Position numbers and translations under genes: made by a program. From Cohaesibacter sp. (GTDB lineage: Bacteria; Pseudomonadota; Alphaproteobacteria; Rhizobiales; Cohaesibacteraceae): a stretch of 42,152 nucleotides of DNA. The stretch is taken from assembly GCA_025800145.1 (NCBI GenBank), contig JAOXSH010000049.1:1-42152 (forward strand). Reading direction: 5' to 3'. A model generated the notes under the pieces. That model made no database searches and had not been told where the DNA came from. It worked only from the letters and a program-made list of their open reading frames with translations. How positions within the stretch are numbered: position 1 is the stretch's first letter; every line of letters begins with the position of its first letter. Shown here piece after piece: positions 18,882 to 27,161 of the stretch.

Positions 18882-18897
18882 AGATTCACGTGAAACA
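18882..18897. promoter_or_regulatory. parS-type site C, with GANTC
   Basis: AGATTCACGTGAAACA, 14 of 16 to the consensus and 60 bases after site B, with GATTC at 18883-18887. A further GAATC lies between B and C at 18848. Confidence 0.8.
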
Positions 18898-18925
18898 CAA
18901 TCAAAACACCAATTGTTTCAATTCT

Positions 18926-18941
18926 TGTTTCACGTGAAACT
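18926..18941. promoter_or_regulatory. parS site D, near-consensus
   Basis: TGTTTCACGTGAAACT matches 15 of 16 positions and has the full 14-base core. It ends 5 bases from the mnmE stop codon and contains no GANTC. Confidence 0.9.
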
Positions 18942-18946
18942 GTCCA

Positions 18947-20284
18947 CTATTTACCCACACAAAATTGTGAAAAAATAACACCAAGCATTTCTTCTACATC
19001 AATTTGTCCAGTGAGTTTCCCAAGTTCTTCCCCAGCCATACGCAAAAATTCAGATCGAATTTCTATTGGAGAATCAGTATAGATAAGTGCTCTCTCCACA
19101 TAATCCACACAACAAGATAAAGTATCAAATTGTCGTTTTTGAGTAACAAGAGCATTTTCCGCTCCTGTAAAGGATTTCTCAATATGTTTCACAAACGAAT
19201 CGTAAAAATCCTGCATCCCGATTTCTTCCTTAACTGACACTTTAAAAGCATCAGAAAGCTTATTCATATTCGTAATATCAGAAATATTTTCGGAACCGAC
19301 TCGATCAACCTTATTGAACAGAACCATCCGCTCTACATCACTTTCCAGATCAACACGCTCAGCATCGGAACTAACATCAACAATCTCGATCAACAAGTCA
19401 GCCGCTTGCGAGCGATCCAAAGCCCGGCGTATCCCCTCTTTCTCAACCAAATTGTCAGCATCACGCAAACCCGCCGTATCAACCAGCATCACGGGATAGC
19501 CTTCAATATCAAGATGAAGTTCCAAAAGATCCCGCGTCGTCCCCGCTTCTTCTGTCACGATGGCAACATCACGTTTGGCAAACCAGTTCAACAAAGACGA
19601 CTTACCCGCATTAGGATGTCCAACCAAAACAACCTGAAAGCCATCTCTGATCCGCTCACCTGATTTTGCATGGGAAAGAGACTGTTGCATTTGCGCTTTT
19701 AATGCAGAAATCTTGGGCCAAATCACATCCGAAACAGACCCCGGAATATCTTCTTCATCCGAAAAATCCAGCTCTGCCTCAATCATACTACGCCCATACA
19801 GCAGAATATCACGCCATTCGCCCAACTGTTTTCGATGATCGCCACTGGCCTGACGCAAAGCTTGCCGCCTTTGCTGCTCCGTTTCAGCATGGATAAGATC
19901 AGCAAGTCCCTCCACTTCCATCAAATCCATTTTGCCATTTTCAAATGCCCGCCGGGAAAATTCCCCAGCTTCCGCCAAACGGCACTCGTCAAAAGAAGAC
20001 AAAAGATCGATCACAGCCGAAACGACAGCCCGCCCCCCATGACAATGCAGCTCCACGCAATGCTCGCCAGTAAAGGAATGAGGTGCAGGAAATGTCAGAA
20101 CCAGGGTCTGATCAATCACCTCGCCACTTCTATAATCCATTAAAGACCGCAACCCGGCTGTTCGTGATTTCGGAAGCGACTCGAATAACTGATCTGCTAT
20201 ATCCAAAGCCTTAGAACCGGACAATCGGAACACAGCAACACCGGCAGGAACCGCGCCACTTGATAAAGCAAAAATCGTAGACAT
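18947..20284 (-). CDS. mnmE: tRNA modification GTPase MnmE (TrmE)
   Basis: The 445-residue protein has an N-terminal folate-binding domain (TIFALSSGAVPAGVAVFRLSG, CHGG), a helical domain, and an inserted G domain with GHPNAGKSS at about 221-229, DTAGLRD and FNKVD. The C-terminal motif is CVGK, whose Cys is required for catalysis. It partners MnmG in wobble-uridine modification. ATGTCTACG at 20284 is taken as the start; a TTG four codons upstream is also open. The genes for both partners are adjacent, separated by the parS cluster. A cluster of GANTC sites lies about 60-80 bases upstream. Confidence 0.95.
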   Translation of the reverse strand: MSTIFALSSGAVPAGVAVFRLSGSKALDIADQLFESLPKSRTAGLRSLMDYRSGEVIDQTLVLTFPAPHSFTGEHCVELHCHGGRAVVSAVIDLLSSFDECRLAEAGEFSRRAFENGKMDLMEVEGLADLIHAETEQQRRQALRQASGDHRKQLGEWRDILLYGRSMIEAELDFSDEEDIPGSVSDVIWPKISALKAQMQQSLSHAKSGERIRDGFQVVLVGHPNAGKSSLLNWFAKRDVAIVTEEAGTTRDLLELHLDIEGYPVMLVDTAGLRDADNLVEKEGIRRALDRSQAADLLIEIVDVSSDAERVDLESDVERMVLFNKVDRVGSENISDITNMNKLSDAFKVSVKEEIGMQDFYDSFVKHIEKSFTGAENALVTQKRQFDTLSCCVDYVERALIYTDSPIEIRSEFLRMAGEELGKLTGQIDVEEMLGVIFSQFCVGK

Positions 20285-20345
20285 CTCATCCACCAATCTG
20301 CCAGCCTCACCCAGACTTCACAAAAGAGAAGATCATTACGAAGGC

Positions 20346-20362
20346 GACTCGAATCGAGATTC
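20346..20362. promoter_or_regulatory. Triple GANTC cluster upstream of mnmE
   Basis: GACTCGAATCGAGATTC holds three CcrM-type GANTC sites in 17 bases. It sits 62-78 bases before the mnmE start codon. The sequence GAAGCGACTCGA or a near-copy also occurs at 20173-20184, 20340-20352 and 20431-20442, each with a GACTC. Confidence 0.55.
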
Positions 20363-20467
20363 CCATGACATCATGCAAAAATATGCTGCCAAAAGAGAAC
20401 CGAGATCTAAGAGAAATAAGGATTGTTTTAGAAGCGACTCGATTTTACAAAATCGATTTTCAAAAGA

Positions 20468-20500
20468 AAAGCCGCCAGACCTTTCAGATCTGGCGGCTTT
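20468..20500 (-). terminator. Intrinsic terminator after rho
   Basis: Perfect 12-base arms AAAGCCGCCAGA and TCTGGCGGCTTT flank a 9-base loop; the minus-strand side continues into a T-rich stretch. An extra small palindrome CGATTTT/AAAATCG lies at 20440-20455. Confidence 0.88.
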
Positions 20501-20562
20501 GATAGCATGTTCAAAAATCAGCGCAAGAAAAAAGTAGCCCCTTTTTCCAGCCAATCTATCAA

Positions 20563-21828
20563 TCAGGTATTCATCGTATCGAAGAAATCCGAATTATTCT
20601 TGGTAGAGCGCAATTTATCAAGCAGGAACTCAATCGCATCCACATTGCTCATAGCACCCAAAATCCGACGAAGAACAAAGACCTTTTGCAGATCCTTGCG
20701 ATCCACCATCAGCTCTTCCTTACGTGTGCCCGATTTCAAAATATCCATTGCAGGGAAAATACGCTTATCAGAAACCTTGCGATCCAGAACAATCTCGGCA
20801 TTGCCTGTGCCTTTAAATTCTTCAAAGATCACTTCATCCATACGTGAGCCAGTATCAATCAGGGCGGTGGCAATGATCGTCAAAGAGCCACCTTCCTCAA
20901 TATTACGCGCCGCACCAAAGAAACGCTTTGGACGCTGCAAGGCATTGGCATCCACACCACCGGTCAAAACTTTACCTGAAGACGGGATCACCGTGTTATA
21001 GGCGCGCCCCAAACGGGTAATCGAATCCAGCAGGATAACAACATCTCGGCCATGCTCAACCAGACGCTTGGCTTTTTCAATCACCATTTCAGCAACCTGA
21101 ACATGGCGAGAGGCTGGCTCATCAAAAGTCGAAGAGACCACTTCCCCATTCACGGTCCGTTTCATGTCGGTCACCTCTTCCGGGCGCTCGTCAATCAACA
21201 AAACAATCAAGCAACTATCTGGATGATTGGCCGTAATGGATTTGGCGATATTCTGCAACAGGACCGTTTTACCAGTACGCGGAGGCGCCACAATCAAAGC
21301 GCGCTGCCCCTTGCCAAGCGGGGCAACGAGATCAATCACCCGACTGGACATATCCTTAGAAGTTGGATCAACAGATTCCAACTGAAAACGCTCATCAGGA
21401 TGCAGAGGCGTCAGATTGTCAAAATGAACCTTGTGACGCGCTTTGTCAGGATCTTCAAAATTGACACTATTGACTTTCAGCAAAGCAAAATAGCGTTCCC
21501 CATCTTTGGGGCTGCGAATATGCCCCTCAACGGTATCACCAGTGCGCAGGGAAAAGCGCCGAATTTGCGATGGAGAAATATAGATATCATCTGGTCCAGG
21601 CAGATAATTTGCATCAGGAGAGCGCAAAAAGCCGAAGCCATCTTGCAGCACTTCCACGACACCTTCTCCGATAATATCGGTATCTTTCTCTGCCAATTGT
21701 TTCAGAATAGCGAATAGCAGCTCCTGCTTGCGCAGTGTGCTGGCATTTTCAACCTCGAGCTCCTCAGCAAAATTGAGAAGTTCGGTGGGTGATTTTTGTT
21801 TGAGTTCTTGTAGTTTCATTTCGCGCAT
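20563..21828 (-). CDS. rho: Transcription termination factor Rho
   Basis: The 421-residue hexameric RNA helicase has the N-terminal [20 protein letters not shown], a cold-shock-like RNA-binding domain with [23 protein letters not shown], Walker A APPRTGKT at 181-188, [13 protein letters not shown], and the C-terminal [13 protein letters not shown] and [21 protein letters not shown]. The start ATGCGCGAAATG at 21828 gives the length usual in rhizobial Rho; the frame is open further upstream. The 254-base leader before it holds no gene. Confidence 0.97.
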   Translation of the reverse strand: MREMKLQELKQKSPTELLNFAEELEVENASTLRKQELLFAILKQLAEKDTDIIGEGVVEVLQDGFGFLRSPDANYLPGPDDIYISPSQIRRFSLRTGDTVEGHIRSPKDGERYFALLKVNSVNFEDPDKARHKVHFDNLTPLHPDERFQLESVDPTSKDMSSRVIDLVAPLGKGQRALIVAPPRTGKTVLLQNIAKSITANHPDSCLIVLLIDERPEEVTDMKRTVNGEVVSSTFDEPASRHVQVAEMVIEKAKRLVEHGRDVVILLDSITRLGRAYNTVIPSSGKVLTGGVDANALQRPKRFFGAARNIEEGGSLTIIATALIDTGSRMDEVIFEEFKGTGNAEIVLDRKVSDKRIFPAMDILKSGTRKEELMVDRKDLQKVFVLRRILGAMSNVDAIEFLLDKLRSTKNNSDFFDTMNT

Positions 21829-22017
21829 AGCGAAAGTCTCGTTAAGCCAAAGCAACCATGGGAAAATGTGAGGTAGGATAGAACAAAGCGCTATTGTTTG
21901 TTTTTGCGCTCTGCAAACTCTTCAGAACCGGCAAGACCAAATGGTCAGATGATTCGTCAATCAAAGAGTTGGCGGACCATAGCCCTTGTCAAAGCTCTTG
22001 CCAAGTCAAAAATGAAA

Positions 22018-22048
22018 GAAGGCGACTTCTGTCTAAGAAATCGCCTTC
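22018..22048 (-). terminator. Terminator after hemJ
   Basis: Arms GAAGGCGA and TCGCCTTC flank 15 bases, followed on the minus strand by a T-rich run. It separates hemJ from rho. Confidence 0.75.
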
Positions 22049-22082
22049 AAAAATCAAACAATGCTTAAATCTTGATCAAAAA

Positions 22083-22517
22083 TCAAAAAGGCTTGACCAC
22101 CGCCAAAATCACAATGCCGAGCATCAAAAGCGTCGGCACTTCATTCAGCACCCGATAGAATTTATGGGTTTTTTCATTGTTGTCTGCTGCAAAAACCTTC
22201 ACACATTTGGCCAGATACATGTGATAGATGGTCATACCAATCACCAGCAAAAATTTGATATGCAGCCAAATCGCATCCGGCTCCCAAATTCCAAAATGAA
22301 AAGCCAAAGCCAGTCCCAAAATCCAGGCAACAATCATGGACGGGTTCATAATCGCTTTTAAAAGGCGTCGTTCCATAATCTTAAAGGTCTCAGATTGATC
22401 ACTGCCAGACTCTGTCTCTGCATGATAGACAAACAAACGCGGCAAATAAAAAATCCCGGCCATCCAGGTAATGATGGCAATGATATGCAGGGCCTTCACC
22501 CAAAGATAACTATCCAT
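22083..22517 (-). CDS. hemJ: Protoporphyrinogen oxidase HemJ
   Basis: The 144-residue inner-membrane protein has four hydrophobic helices: KALHIIAIITWMAGIFYLPRL, MIVAWILGLALAFHF, IKFLLVIGMTIYHMYLA and the C-terminal VPTLLMLGIVILAVVKPF. These are typical of HemJ (UPF0093). It oxidises protoporphyrinogen IX to protoporphyrin IX. The conserved His near residue 11 and RVLNEVPTLLM are visible. ATG at 22517 fits the family; the longer open frame up to 22586 crosses the parS-like site and adds atypical sequence. It follows hemE but is separated from it by a terminator. Confidence 0.93.
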   Translation of the reverse strand: MDSYLWVKALHIIAIITWMAGIFYLPRLFVYHAETESGSDQSETFKIMERRLLKAIMNPSMIVAWILGLALAFHFGIWEPDAIWLHIKFLLVIGMTIYHMYLAKCVKVFAADNNEKTHKFYRVLNEVPTLLMLGIVILAVVKPF

Positions 22518-22536
22518 TCTGGTCCTCTGATAGAAG

Positions 22537-22552
22537 CATTTCACGTGAATCC
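22537..22552. promoter_or_regulatory. Degenerate parS-like site F before hemJ
   Basis: On the minus strand GGATTCACGTGAAATG differs from sites A and B only at the last two bases. It is 12 of 16 to the parS consensus and carries GATTC/GAATC at 22547-22551. It is 20 bases upstream of the hemJ start. Confidence 0.5.
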
Positions 22553-22569
22553 ATCGCGCAATGCAAAAG

Positions 22570-22599
22570 AAAACCCGCACAATCAATTCTGCGGGTTTT
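22570..22599 (-). terminator. Intrinsic terminator after hemE
   Basis: Perfect 10-base arms AAAACCCGCA and TGCGGGTTTT flank a 10-base loop just beyond the hemE stop. Confidence 0.9.
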
Positions 22600-22609
22600 C
22601 AAACATCAA

Positions 22610-23641
22610 TCAAGCTTTATAGGAGCGCACCCGCTCAATCAATTGATGGACAAAATCAATATTGCCCTGAGGAGTGATGCCATGGCCAAGATTGAAAATA
22701 AATGGCCCATCAGACCAACTTGCCATAATTCGATCAATCGCCTCATCAAGATCGCGGCCACCAGTGATCAGCAGGGTTGGATCCAAATTGCCCTGCAAAG
22801 CGGTTTTGCCCTGAAGTTCATCCCGCGCCCAATCCAAAGGCACTGTCCAATCAAGACCAACAGCATTGACGCCCGTTGCTTCAACAAATCCAACAAGCCT
22901 CTGCCCGGCCCCTTTTGGAAAGCCGATAATCTTTGCATCAGGAATTTGCGCACGAACACCCTCAACAATACGGCGAATTGGATCCTGAGAGGCTGACAGA
23001 AAAAGAGCATCATCCAGAACGCCAGCCCAGCTGTCAAAAATCTGAACCGCATCAGCCCCGCATTTTAGCTGCTTGATCAGATATAAAATTGAAGCCTCAA
23101 CCAAAATATCAATCAATTTTTTGAAAGCCTCTGGTTCCTGACGCGCAAACAACCGTGCTGGCGCCTGATCTGGTGTCCCATGTCCAGCAATCATATAGGT
23201 CGCCACAGTCCATGGAGCGCCACAGAAGCCCAAAAAGGTTGTCTCATCAGGTAAGGCCCCACGAATGCTCTCAACGGCCTCAAAAACAGGCGTAAGCCCT
23301 GTCAGCACTTTTTCTGGATCCAGTTTTGCTATTTCAGAAGGAGTGATGGGGTCGAGCTGTGGTCCTTCGCCTTGCACAAAACGAACAGACCGCCCCAATG
23401 CATCTGGAACAACCAAAATATCAGAAAATAGAATTGCTCCATCAAAACCAAACCGGCGAATAGGCTGCAATGTCACTTCAGTCGCAAAGTCTGGATTGTA
23501 ACAAAGATCAAGAAACCCGCCAGCCTCTGCTCTGGTTGCCCGATATTCTGGCAAATAGCGTCCTGCCTGACGCATCAGCCAGATGGGAGGAATTTTTTCG
23601 CTCTGGCCATTGAGAACATTTAATAGGCGTCTATTGCTCAC
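22610..23641 (-). CDS. hemE: Uroporphyrinogen decarboxylase
   Basis: The 343-residue enzyme converts uroporphyrinogen III to coproporphyrinogen III in heme synthesis. Signatures are [17 protein letters not shown] near 18-34, [36 protein letters not shown] and [16 protein letters not shown] at 23641 ([13 protein letters not shown]) is chosen because the family begins at this point and GAGAG lies upstream; the open frame runs on to 23806 through the proposed origin but that extension has no family similarity. Its neighbour across the origin is ppsR, the arrangement known around Caulobacter Cori. Confidence 0.95.
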   Translation of the reverse strand: MSNRRLLNVLNGQSEKIPPIWLMRQAGRYLPEYRATRAEAGGFLDLCYNPDFATEVTLQPIRRFGFDGAILFSDILVVPDALGRSVRFVQGEGPQLDPITPSEIAKLDPEKVLTGLTPVFEAVESIRGALPDETTFLGFCGAPWTVATYMIAGHGTPDQAPARLFARQEPEAFKKLIDILVEASILYLIKQLKCGADAVQIFDSWAGVLDDALFLSASQDPIRRIVEGVRAQIPDAKIIGFPKGAGQRLVGFVEATGVNAVGLDWTVPLDWARDELQGKTALQGNLDPTLLITGGRDLDEAIDRIMASWSDGPFIFNLGHGITPQGNIDFVHQLIERVRSYKA

Positions 23642-23703
23642 GTCACTCTCTCTTTCATAAAATCCGTCTCTCACTCTTTTCCCTAAAAGAAAAGTAAGAG
23701 AGT

Positions 23704-23718
23704 TTAAGGATTTTTTTA
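23704..23718. promoter_or_regulatory. Near-consensus CtrA box
   Basis: TTAA, 7 bases, then TTTA: one base from the CtrA consensus TTAA-N7-TTAA. It is 63 bases upstream of the hemE start, a position suited to control of hemE or origin firing. Confidence 0.45.
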
Positions 23719-23934
23719 TTCTTATTAGTCGTGGATTGCGGGATATGTTTTTCTCCCACATTTGCCCCACAGGCTTTCTAAGAAGGGGTCCTTGCCTTCG
23801 AAACACATATTGCCCTTGCTTACTGGAATTACGGGGACAAGTCTATTTCAATAATGATTCCAGTTGCCTTGCGCGTGGTCAAATTTGGAACAGTTAAATG
23901 AGCATTTGTAGACAGATTTGAAACAAAATGTGTA

Positions 23935-23949
23935 TTAACATTTCATTAA
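23935..23949. promoter_or_regulatory. CtrA-binding site in proposed origin
   Basis: TTAACATTTCATTAA is an exact TTAA-N7-TTAA, the full consensus for the cell-cycle regulator CtrA. In Caulobacter, CtrA binds such sites in the origin and represses initiation. Confidence 0.65.
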
Positions 23950-24127
23950 GAATAGTAAACACATTGTTAATAAATCCAATCCCCAGCAATCGCAGATGTT
24001 GATGAAATCCATGATAGCGGGCATGATTTTCGCCAAGTCATCAAAAGGCCGATTTTATCCAGCTTTTTACACATGGGTTGGGGAGGAATCACTTTTTCTG
24101 ATCCTTGAAAAGTCAAAAAGAGGCAAT

Positions 24128-24979
24128 ATGCGTGGCCATTTTTTTCATCTTCATCTGGTCTCTGACGCAACAGGCGAAACCCTGATTGCCGTTGCCCGGG
24201 CCGCCGCATCACAATATAGCAACAGCCAGCCCATAGAACATGTCCATCCCTTGATCAGAAATGAAAGACAGCTGGACAAAATCCTCAATCGTCTGGAGGA
24301 TGAACCCGGCATTGTCCTCTATACATTGGTAAATTTGGACCTGGCTGAGAGATTGGAACGGCATTGCCAACAATTGCATATTCCTGTGTGCAATATACTC
24401 AACCCGGTTTTCAATATTTTCCAATCCTATCTCGGTGCTTCGGAACAGGGCTTGGCCGGGGCCCAGCACAGTCTTGATTCTGGCTATTTCAAGCGCATAG
24501 ATGCGATGAATTTCACCATGAGCCATGATGATGGCCAGTCCCCACAATCTGTGGGCGAAGCCGATATTGTGATTGTTGGCATTTCCAGAACATCAAAAAC
24601 ACCAACATCTATCTATTTGGCCAATCGGGGGCTACGTGTGGCCAATATTCCTCTGGTGCCGGATATTCCCCTGCCCACTCCCTTGCACACTTATACAAAG
24701 CCCATGGTAATAGGCCTGATTGCCAGCCCATCCCGGATCATGCAAATTCGGCAAAACCGAATTTTGGGATTTGGCAATGAAGGACGGGAAAGCGACTATC
24801 TTAACCGCAATATGATTGGAGAGGAAATTGCCTATACCCGCTCTATGTGTCAGCGCAATCAATGGCCTATTTTGGATGTGACACGAAAATCCATTGAAGA
24901 AACAGCGGCAGAAATCTACAAATATTATCAACGTCACCGAAAAAAAATGGCTGCAAAGTCAGCCAATGATCTGCAATAG
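24128..24979 (+). CDS. ppsR: Pyruvate,phosphate dikinase/PEP synthase regulatory protein (DUF299)
   Basis: The 283-residue protein is of the bifunctional kinase/pyrophosphorylase family (DUF299). Its members use ADP to phosphorylate, and phosphate to dephosphorylate, a threonine on pyruvate phosphate dikinase or PEP synthase. FHLHLVSDATGETLIAVARAA opens the protein; the P-loop-like GISRTSKT lies at 151-158, followed by PTSIYLANRGLRVANIPLVP. ATG at 24128 has AGAGG upstream. It begins the rightward block from the proposed origin. Which dikinase it controls cannot be told from the window. Confidence 0.93.
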   Translation: MRGHFFHLHLVSDATGETLIAVARAAASQYSNSQPIEHVHPLIRNERQLDKILNRLEDEPGIVLYTLVNLDLAERLERHCQQLHIPVCNILNPVFNIFQSYLGASEQGLAGAQHSLDSGYFKRIDAMNFTMSHDDGQSPQSVGEADIVIVGISRTSKTPTSIYLANRGLRVANIPLVPDIPLPTPLHTYTKPMVIGLIASPSRIMQIRQNRILGFGNEGRESDYLNRNMIGEEIAYTRSMCQRNQWPILDVTRKSIEETAAEIYKYYQRHRKKMAAKSANDLQ

Positions 24980-25003
24980 CTGGATGAACAAGAACCATCA
25001 ATC

Positions 25004-25630
25004 ATGATACAGACCCCTCTTATTCTTGCCTCAAAAAGTCAGGCGCGCAGCCAGCTTTTACAAAATGCCGGCCTGAATTTTACGTGCCAGGCGGCCACTA
25101 TCGATGAAAGAGCAGCCGAGCGCCCTTTGATCGAAGCCGGGGCACCACCAGAAGATATTGCCGCTATTTTGGCGCAGGCAAAGGCGTTGGATGTCTCGCA
25201 AAATCATCCCGATAGCCTTATCATTGGTGCAGATCAAACCCTTGGCTGCGGTGATCAGCGCTTCAACAAGCCCAAAGATGACGAACAGGCACGATCTCAC
25301 TTGCTGGCATTGGCAGGCAAAAGCCACAATTTGCATTCTGCCATTTGTTGCGCAAAAGGCGGCGAAATAATCTGGCAAAGTGTTTCTACAGCGACTTTGA
25401 CCATGCGGAATTTAACCCCACAGGAAATTGGTCAATATATGGCCCAAGTGGGTGATAATGTGCGCTCATCCGTTGGCTGTTATCAACTCGAAGGCATAGG
25501 CATTCAATTGTTTGAAAAAATTGAAGGCGATTATTTCACCATTCTGGGCCTGCCTTTATTGCCACTTCTGGCTTATTTGCGCAGCGACCATGGTCTGAGC
25601 TTTCAGCCGCAAACAGTGGGATCATTTTGA
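25004..25630 (+). CDS. maf: Maf-family nucleotide pyrophosphatase
   Basis: The 208-residue protein starts with PLILASKSQARSQLLQNAG, the Maf signature, and has IDERAAERP, IIGADQTLGCGDQRFNKPKD and GCYQLEGIGIQLFEKIEGDYFTILGLPL. Family enzymes hydrolyse canonical or modified nucleoside triphosphates to monophosphates and limit their incorporation. The start lies 24 bases after ppsR; the stop overlaps the aroE start by one base (TGATG). Confidence 0.93.
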   Translation: MIQTPLILASKSQARSQLLQNAGLNFTCQAATIDERAAERPLIEAGAPPEDIAAILAQAKALDVSQNHPDSLIIGADQTLGCGDQRFNKPKDDEQARSHLLALAGKSHNLHSAICCAKGGEIIWQSVSTATLTMRNLTPQEIGQYMAQVGDNVRSSVGCYQLEGIGIQLFEKIEGDYFTILGLPLLPLLAYLRSDHGLSFQPQTVGSF

Positions 25631-26493
25631 TGTCGGAACATATGCAAGATCAAGCCATGAAAAAAGCCTTTGTGATTGGCTTTCCCATTTCTCATTCAAA
25701 ATCCCCCATCATTCACAATCATTGGCTATCACAGCATCAAATCACTGGTATTTATGAGAAAATAGCAGTTGATCCCAAAGATTTGAAAGACTTTATCAGA
25801 CAGTTCAAACAGCAAAATTATCAGGGTGGCAATGTCACCATTCCCCATAAAGAGGCTGTTCTGGACTATGTTGACGTGATCCATCCAACAGCGAAACGAT
25901 TGCAGGCTGCCAACACTCTTTGGTTACAAAATGGCCAAATTCATGCGGACAACACAGATGGATATGGTTTTTTAGCCAATATTGATCAAAATAAACCATA
26001 TTGGCATCAAAATGACCCGGTAAAACAGGCTTTGATCTTGGGGGCCGGTGGAGCAAGCCGCCCCATCATTGATGGACTGCTAGAGCGCGGCTTTGATATA
26101 ATATTGACAAATCGCACAAGAGAGCGAAGCAATGCAATCGTCGAGCTTTTTACAAAATTGGGATATCAAGATCGCATCAAGGCGATTGATTGGCAAGATC
26201 GAAACAAGGCAATGACGGGGCAATCCCTATTGGTCAATACAACCGCTCTTGGTATGTCGGGCCAACCAAAATTGGATATTGATTTGTCCAATTTACCGAA
26301 AACGGCTCTGGTTACAGACATTGTCTATACACCCTTGAAAACAGAGATTTTGCTGCAAGCACAAGAAAGAGGCAATCCAAATATTGATGGTCTTGGCATG
26401 TTGCTGCATCAGGCAGTCCCCGGATTTGAAAAATGGTTTGGTCTGTGCCCAAAAGTAAGCGAGCATCTGCGAAATCTTGTTTTAAATGCTTGA
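25630..26493 (+). CDS. aroE: Shikimate dehydrogenase
   Basis: The 287-residue NADPH enzyme reduces 3-dehydroshikimate to shikimate in aromatic amino-acid synthesis. Visible are GFPISHSKSPIIHNHWL (substrate serines), GGNVTIPHKEAVLDY with the catalytic Lys, NTDGYGF, the nucleotide loop LGAGGASRP, LTNRTRERS and VNTTALGM. ATG at 25630 overlaps the maf stop; later in-frame ATGs (25642, 25657) are possible starts. It is part of the conserved maf-aroE-coaE-dnaQ series. Confidence 0.95.
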   Translation: MSEHMQDQAMKKAFVIGFPISHSKSPIIHNHWLSQHQITGIYEKIAVDPKDLKDFIRQFKQQNYQGGNVTIPHKEAVLDYVDVIHPTAKRLQAANTLWLQNGQIHADNTDGYGFLANIDQNKPYWHQNDPVKQALILGAGGASRPIIDGLLERGFDIILTNRTRERSNAIVELFTKLGYQDRIKAIDWQDRNKAMTGQSLLVNTTALGMSGQPKLDIDLSNLPKTALVTDIVYTPLKTEILLQAQERGNPNIDGLGMLLHQAVPGFEKWFGLCPKVSEHLRNLVLNA

Positions 26494-26497
26494 AAAT

Positions 26498-26527
26498 CCA
26501 TAATGTTAAGGGCCATAATGTTAAGGG
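26498..26527. repeat. 15-base perfect tandem duplication
   Basis: CCATAATGTTAAGGG occurs at 26498-26512 and 26513-26527. It lies between the aroE stop and the coaE start. Each unit carries an ATG and an AAGGG, so the duplication adds ribosome-site-like sequence before coaE. Confidence 0.95.
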
Positions 26528-26541
26528 CAAGGGAAAAGACA

Positions 26542-27144
26542 ATGATAAAAATTGGCCTGACCGGTTCAATCGGCATGGGAAAATCCACCACTGGTCAGAT
26601 ATTTGTTGAGCTTGGCTGCCCTTTGCATGATGCCGATGCCACGGTCCATCGTCTATATCAGGGAAAAGCCGTTCCTTTGATCGAACAAGCCTTTCCCGGT
26701 ACAACCAATGACAAGGGGGTTGATCGTCAGGCTCTAGCCAAACAGGTTCTTGGCAATGATGAAGCCATGAAAAAGCTCGAAGGCCTCATTCATCCACTGG
26801 TACATGAAGAAGAACGCCTGTTTTTTGAAAAAGCCATCCAAGAGTGCGCAGAATACGTTATTCTCGATATTCCGCTTTTGTTTGAAACCAAGGCCACGGC
26901 ACGGTGCGATGTGATCATAGTCGTATCAGCGCCAGAAGAGGTTCAGCGAGAACGGGTACTGGCACGACCCAATATGACGATCGAGAAATTTGAAGCCATC
27001 AAAGCACGACAAATGCCCGATGCTGAAAAACGCAAAAGAGCGGATTACGTTATCGAAACGGATAAGGGGCTGGAAGCTGCAAAAGAACAGGCCAGACAAG
27101 TTTTAGCTGATATAAAGCAACATAACCTTATGAAAAGAAAATAG
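26542..27144 (+). CDS. coaE: Dephospho-CoA kinase
   Basis: The 200-residue P-loop kinase performs the last step of coenzyme A synthesis. IGLTGSIGMGKST spans residues 4-16, followed by FVELGCPLHDADATVHRLY, LIHPLVH and VILDIPLLFET. ATG at 26542 is chosen because AGGGAA lies upstream and the family starts there; the two ATGs upstream belong to the tandem duplication. coaA, for the first step, is also in this window, 12 kb away. Confidence 0.95.
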   Translation: MIKIGLTGSIGMGKSTTGQIFVELGCPLHDADATVHRLYQGKAVPLIEQAFPGTTNDKGVDRQALAKQVLGNDEAMKKLEGLIHPLVHEEERLFFEKAIQECAEYVILDIPLLFETKATARCDVIIVVSAPEEVQRERVLARPNMTIEKFEAIKARQMPDAEKRKRADYVIETDKGLEAAKEQARQVLADIKQHNLMKRK

Positions 27145-27161
27145 AAATAATTCTCATTTCA

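Larger units (their letters stand above)
23642..24127. other. Proposed chromosomal replication origin (oriC)
   Basis: This 486-base non-coding gap lies between hemE and ppsR, the position of the mapped origin in Caulobacter and next to hemE in Sinorhizobium. Genes diverge from it. It contains an exact CtrA-type box at 23935-23949, a near one at 23704-23718 and a very A/T-rich stretch at 23920-23980. Two CCCACA half-boxes ending at 23760 and 23771 are 11 bases apart, and there are two GANTC sites (23856, 24086). No perfect DnaA box is present; the best are TTATCCAGC (24055) and TTTTACACA (24065), each 7 of 9 to TTATCCACA. The call therefore rests mainly on context. Confidence 0.7.

Noticed and set aside
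18209..18883. 224-codon plus-strand open frame opposite mnmG and through the parS cluster
   Set aside because: It is antisense to conserved mnmG and its composition (rich in T, N, R, I) is that of a reverse-strand shadow.
18774..18941. The repeated CACGTG words read as a CRISPR or iteron array
   Set aside because: Spacing is irregular (48, 60, 44 bases), the units are palindromic and match parS, and parA and parB are adjacent, so parS explains them.
23642..23806. N-terminal extension of HemE running through the hemE-ppsR gap to 23806
   Set aside because: The extension has no family similarity, while GTG at 23641 gives the normal HemE start and length with GAGAG upstream.
23996..24127. N-terminal extension of PpsR starting at 23996
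   Set aside because: The family begins at MRGHFFHLHLVSDATGE (24128) with AGAGG upstream; the added 44 residues resemble translated non-coding DNA.
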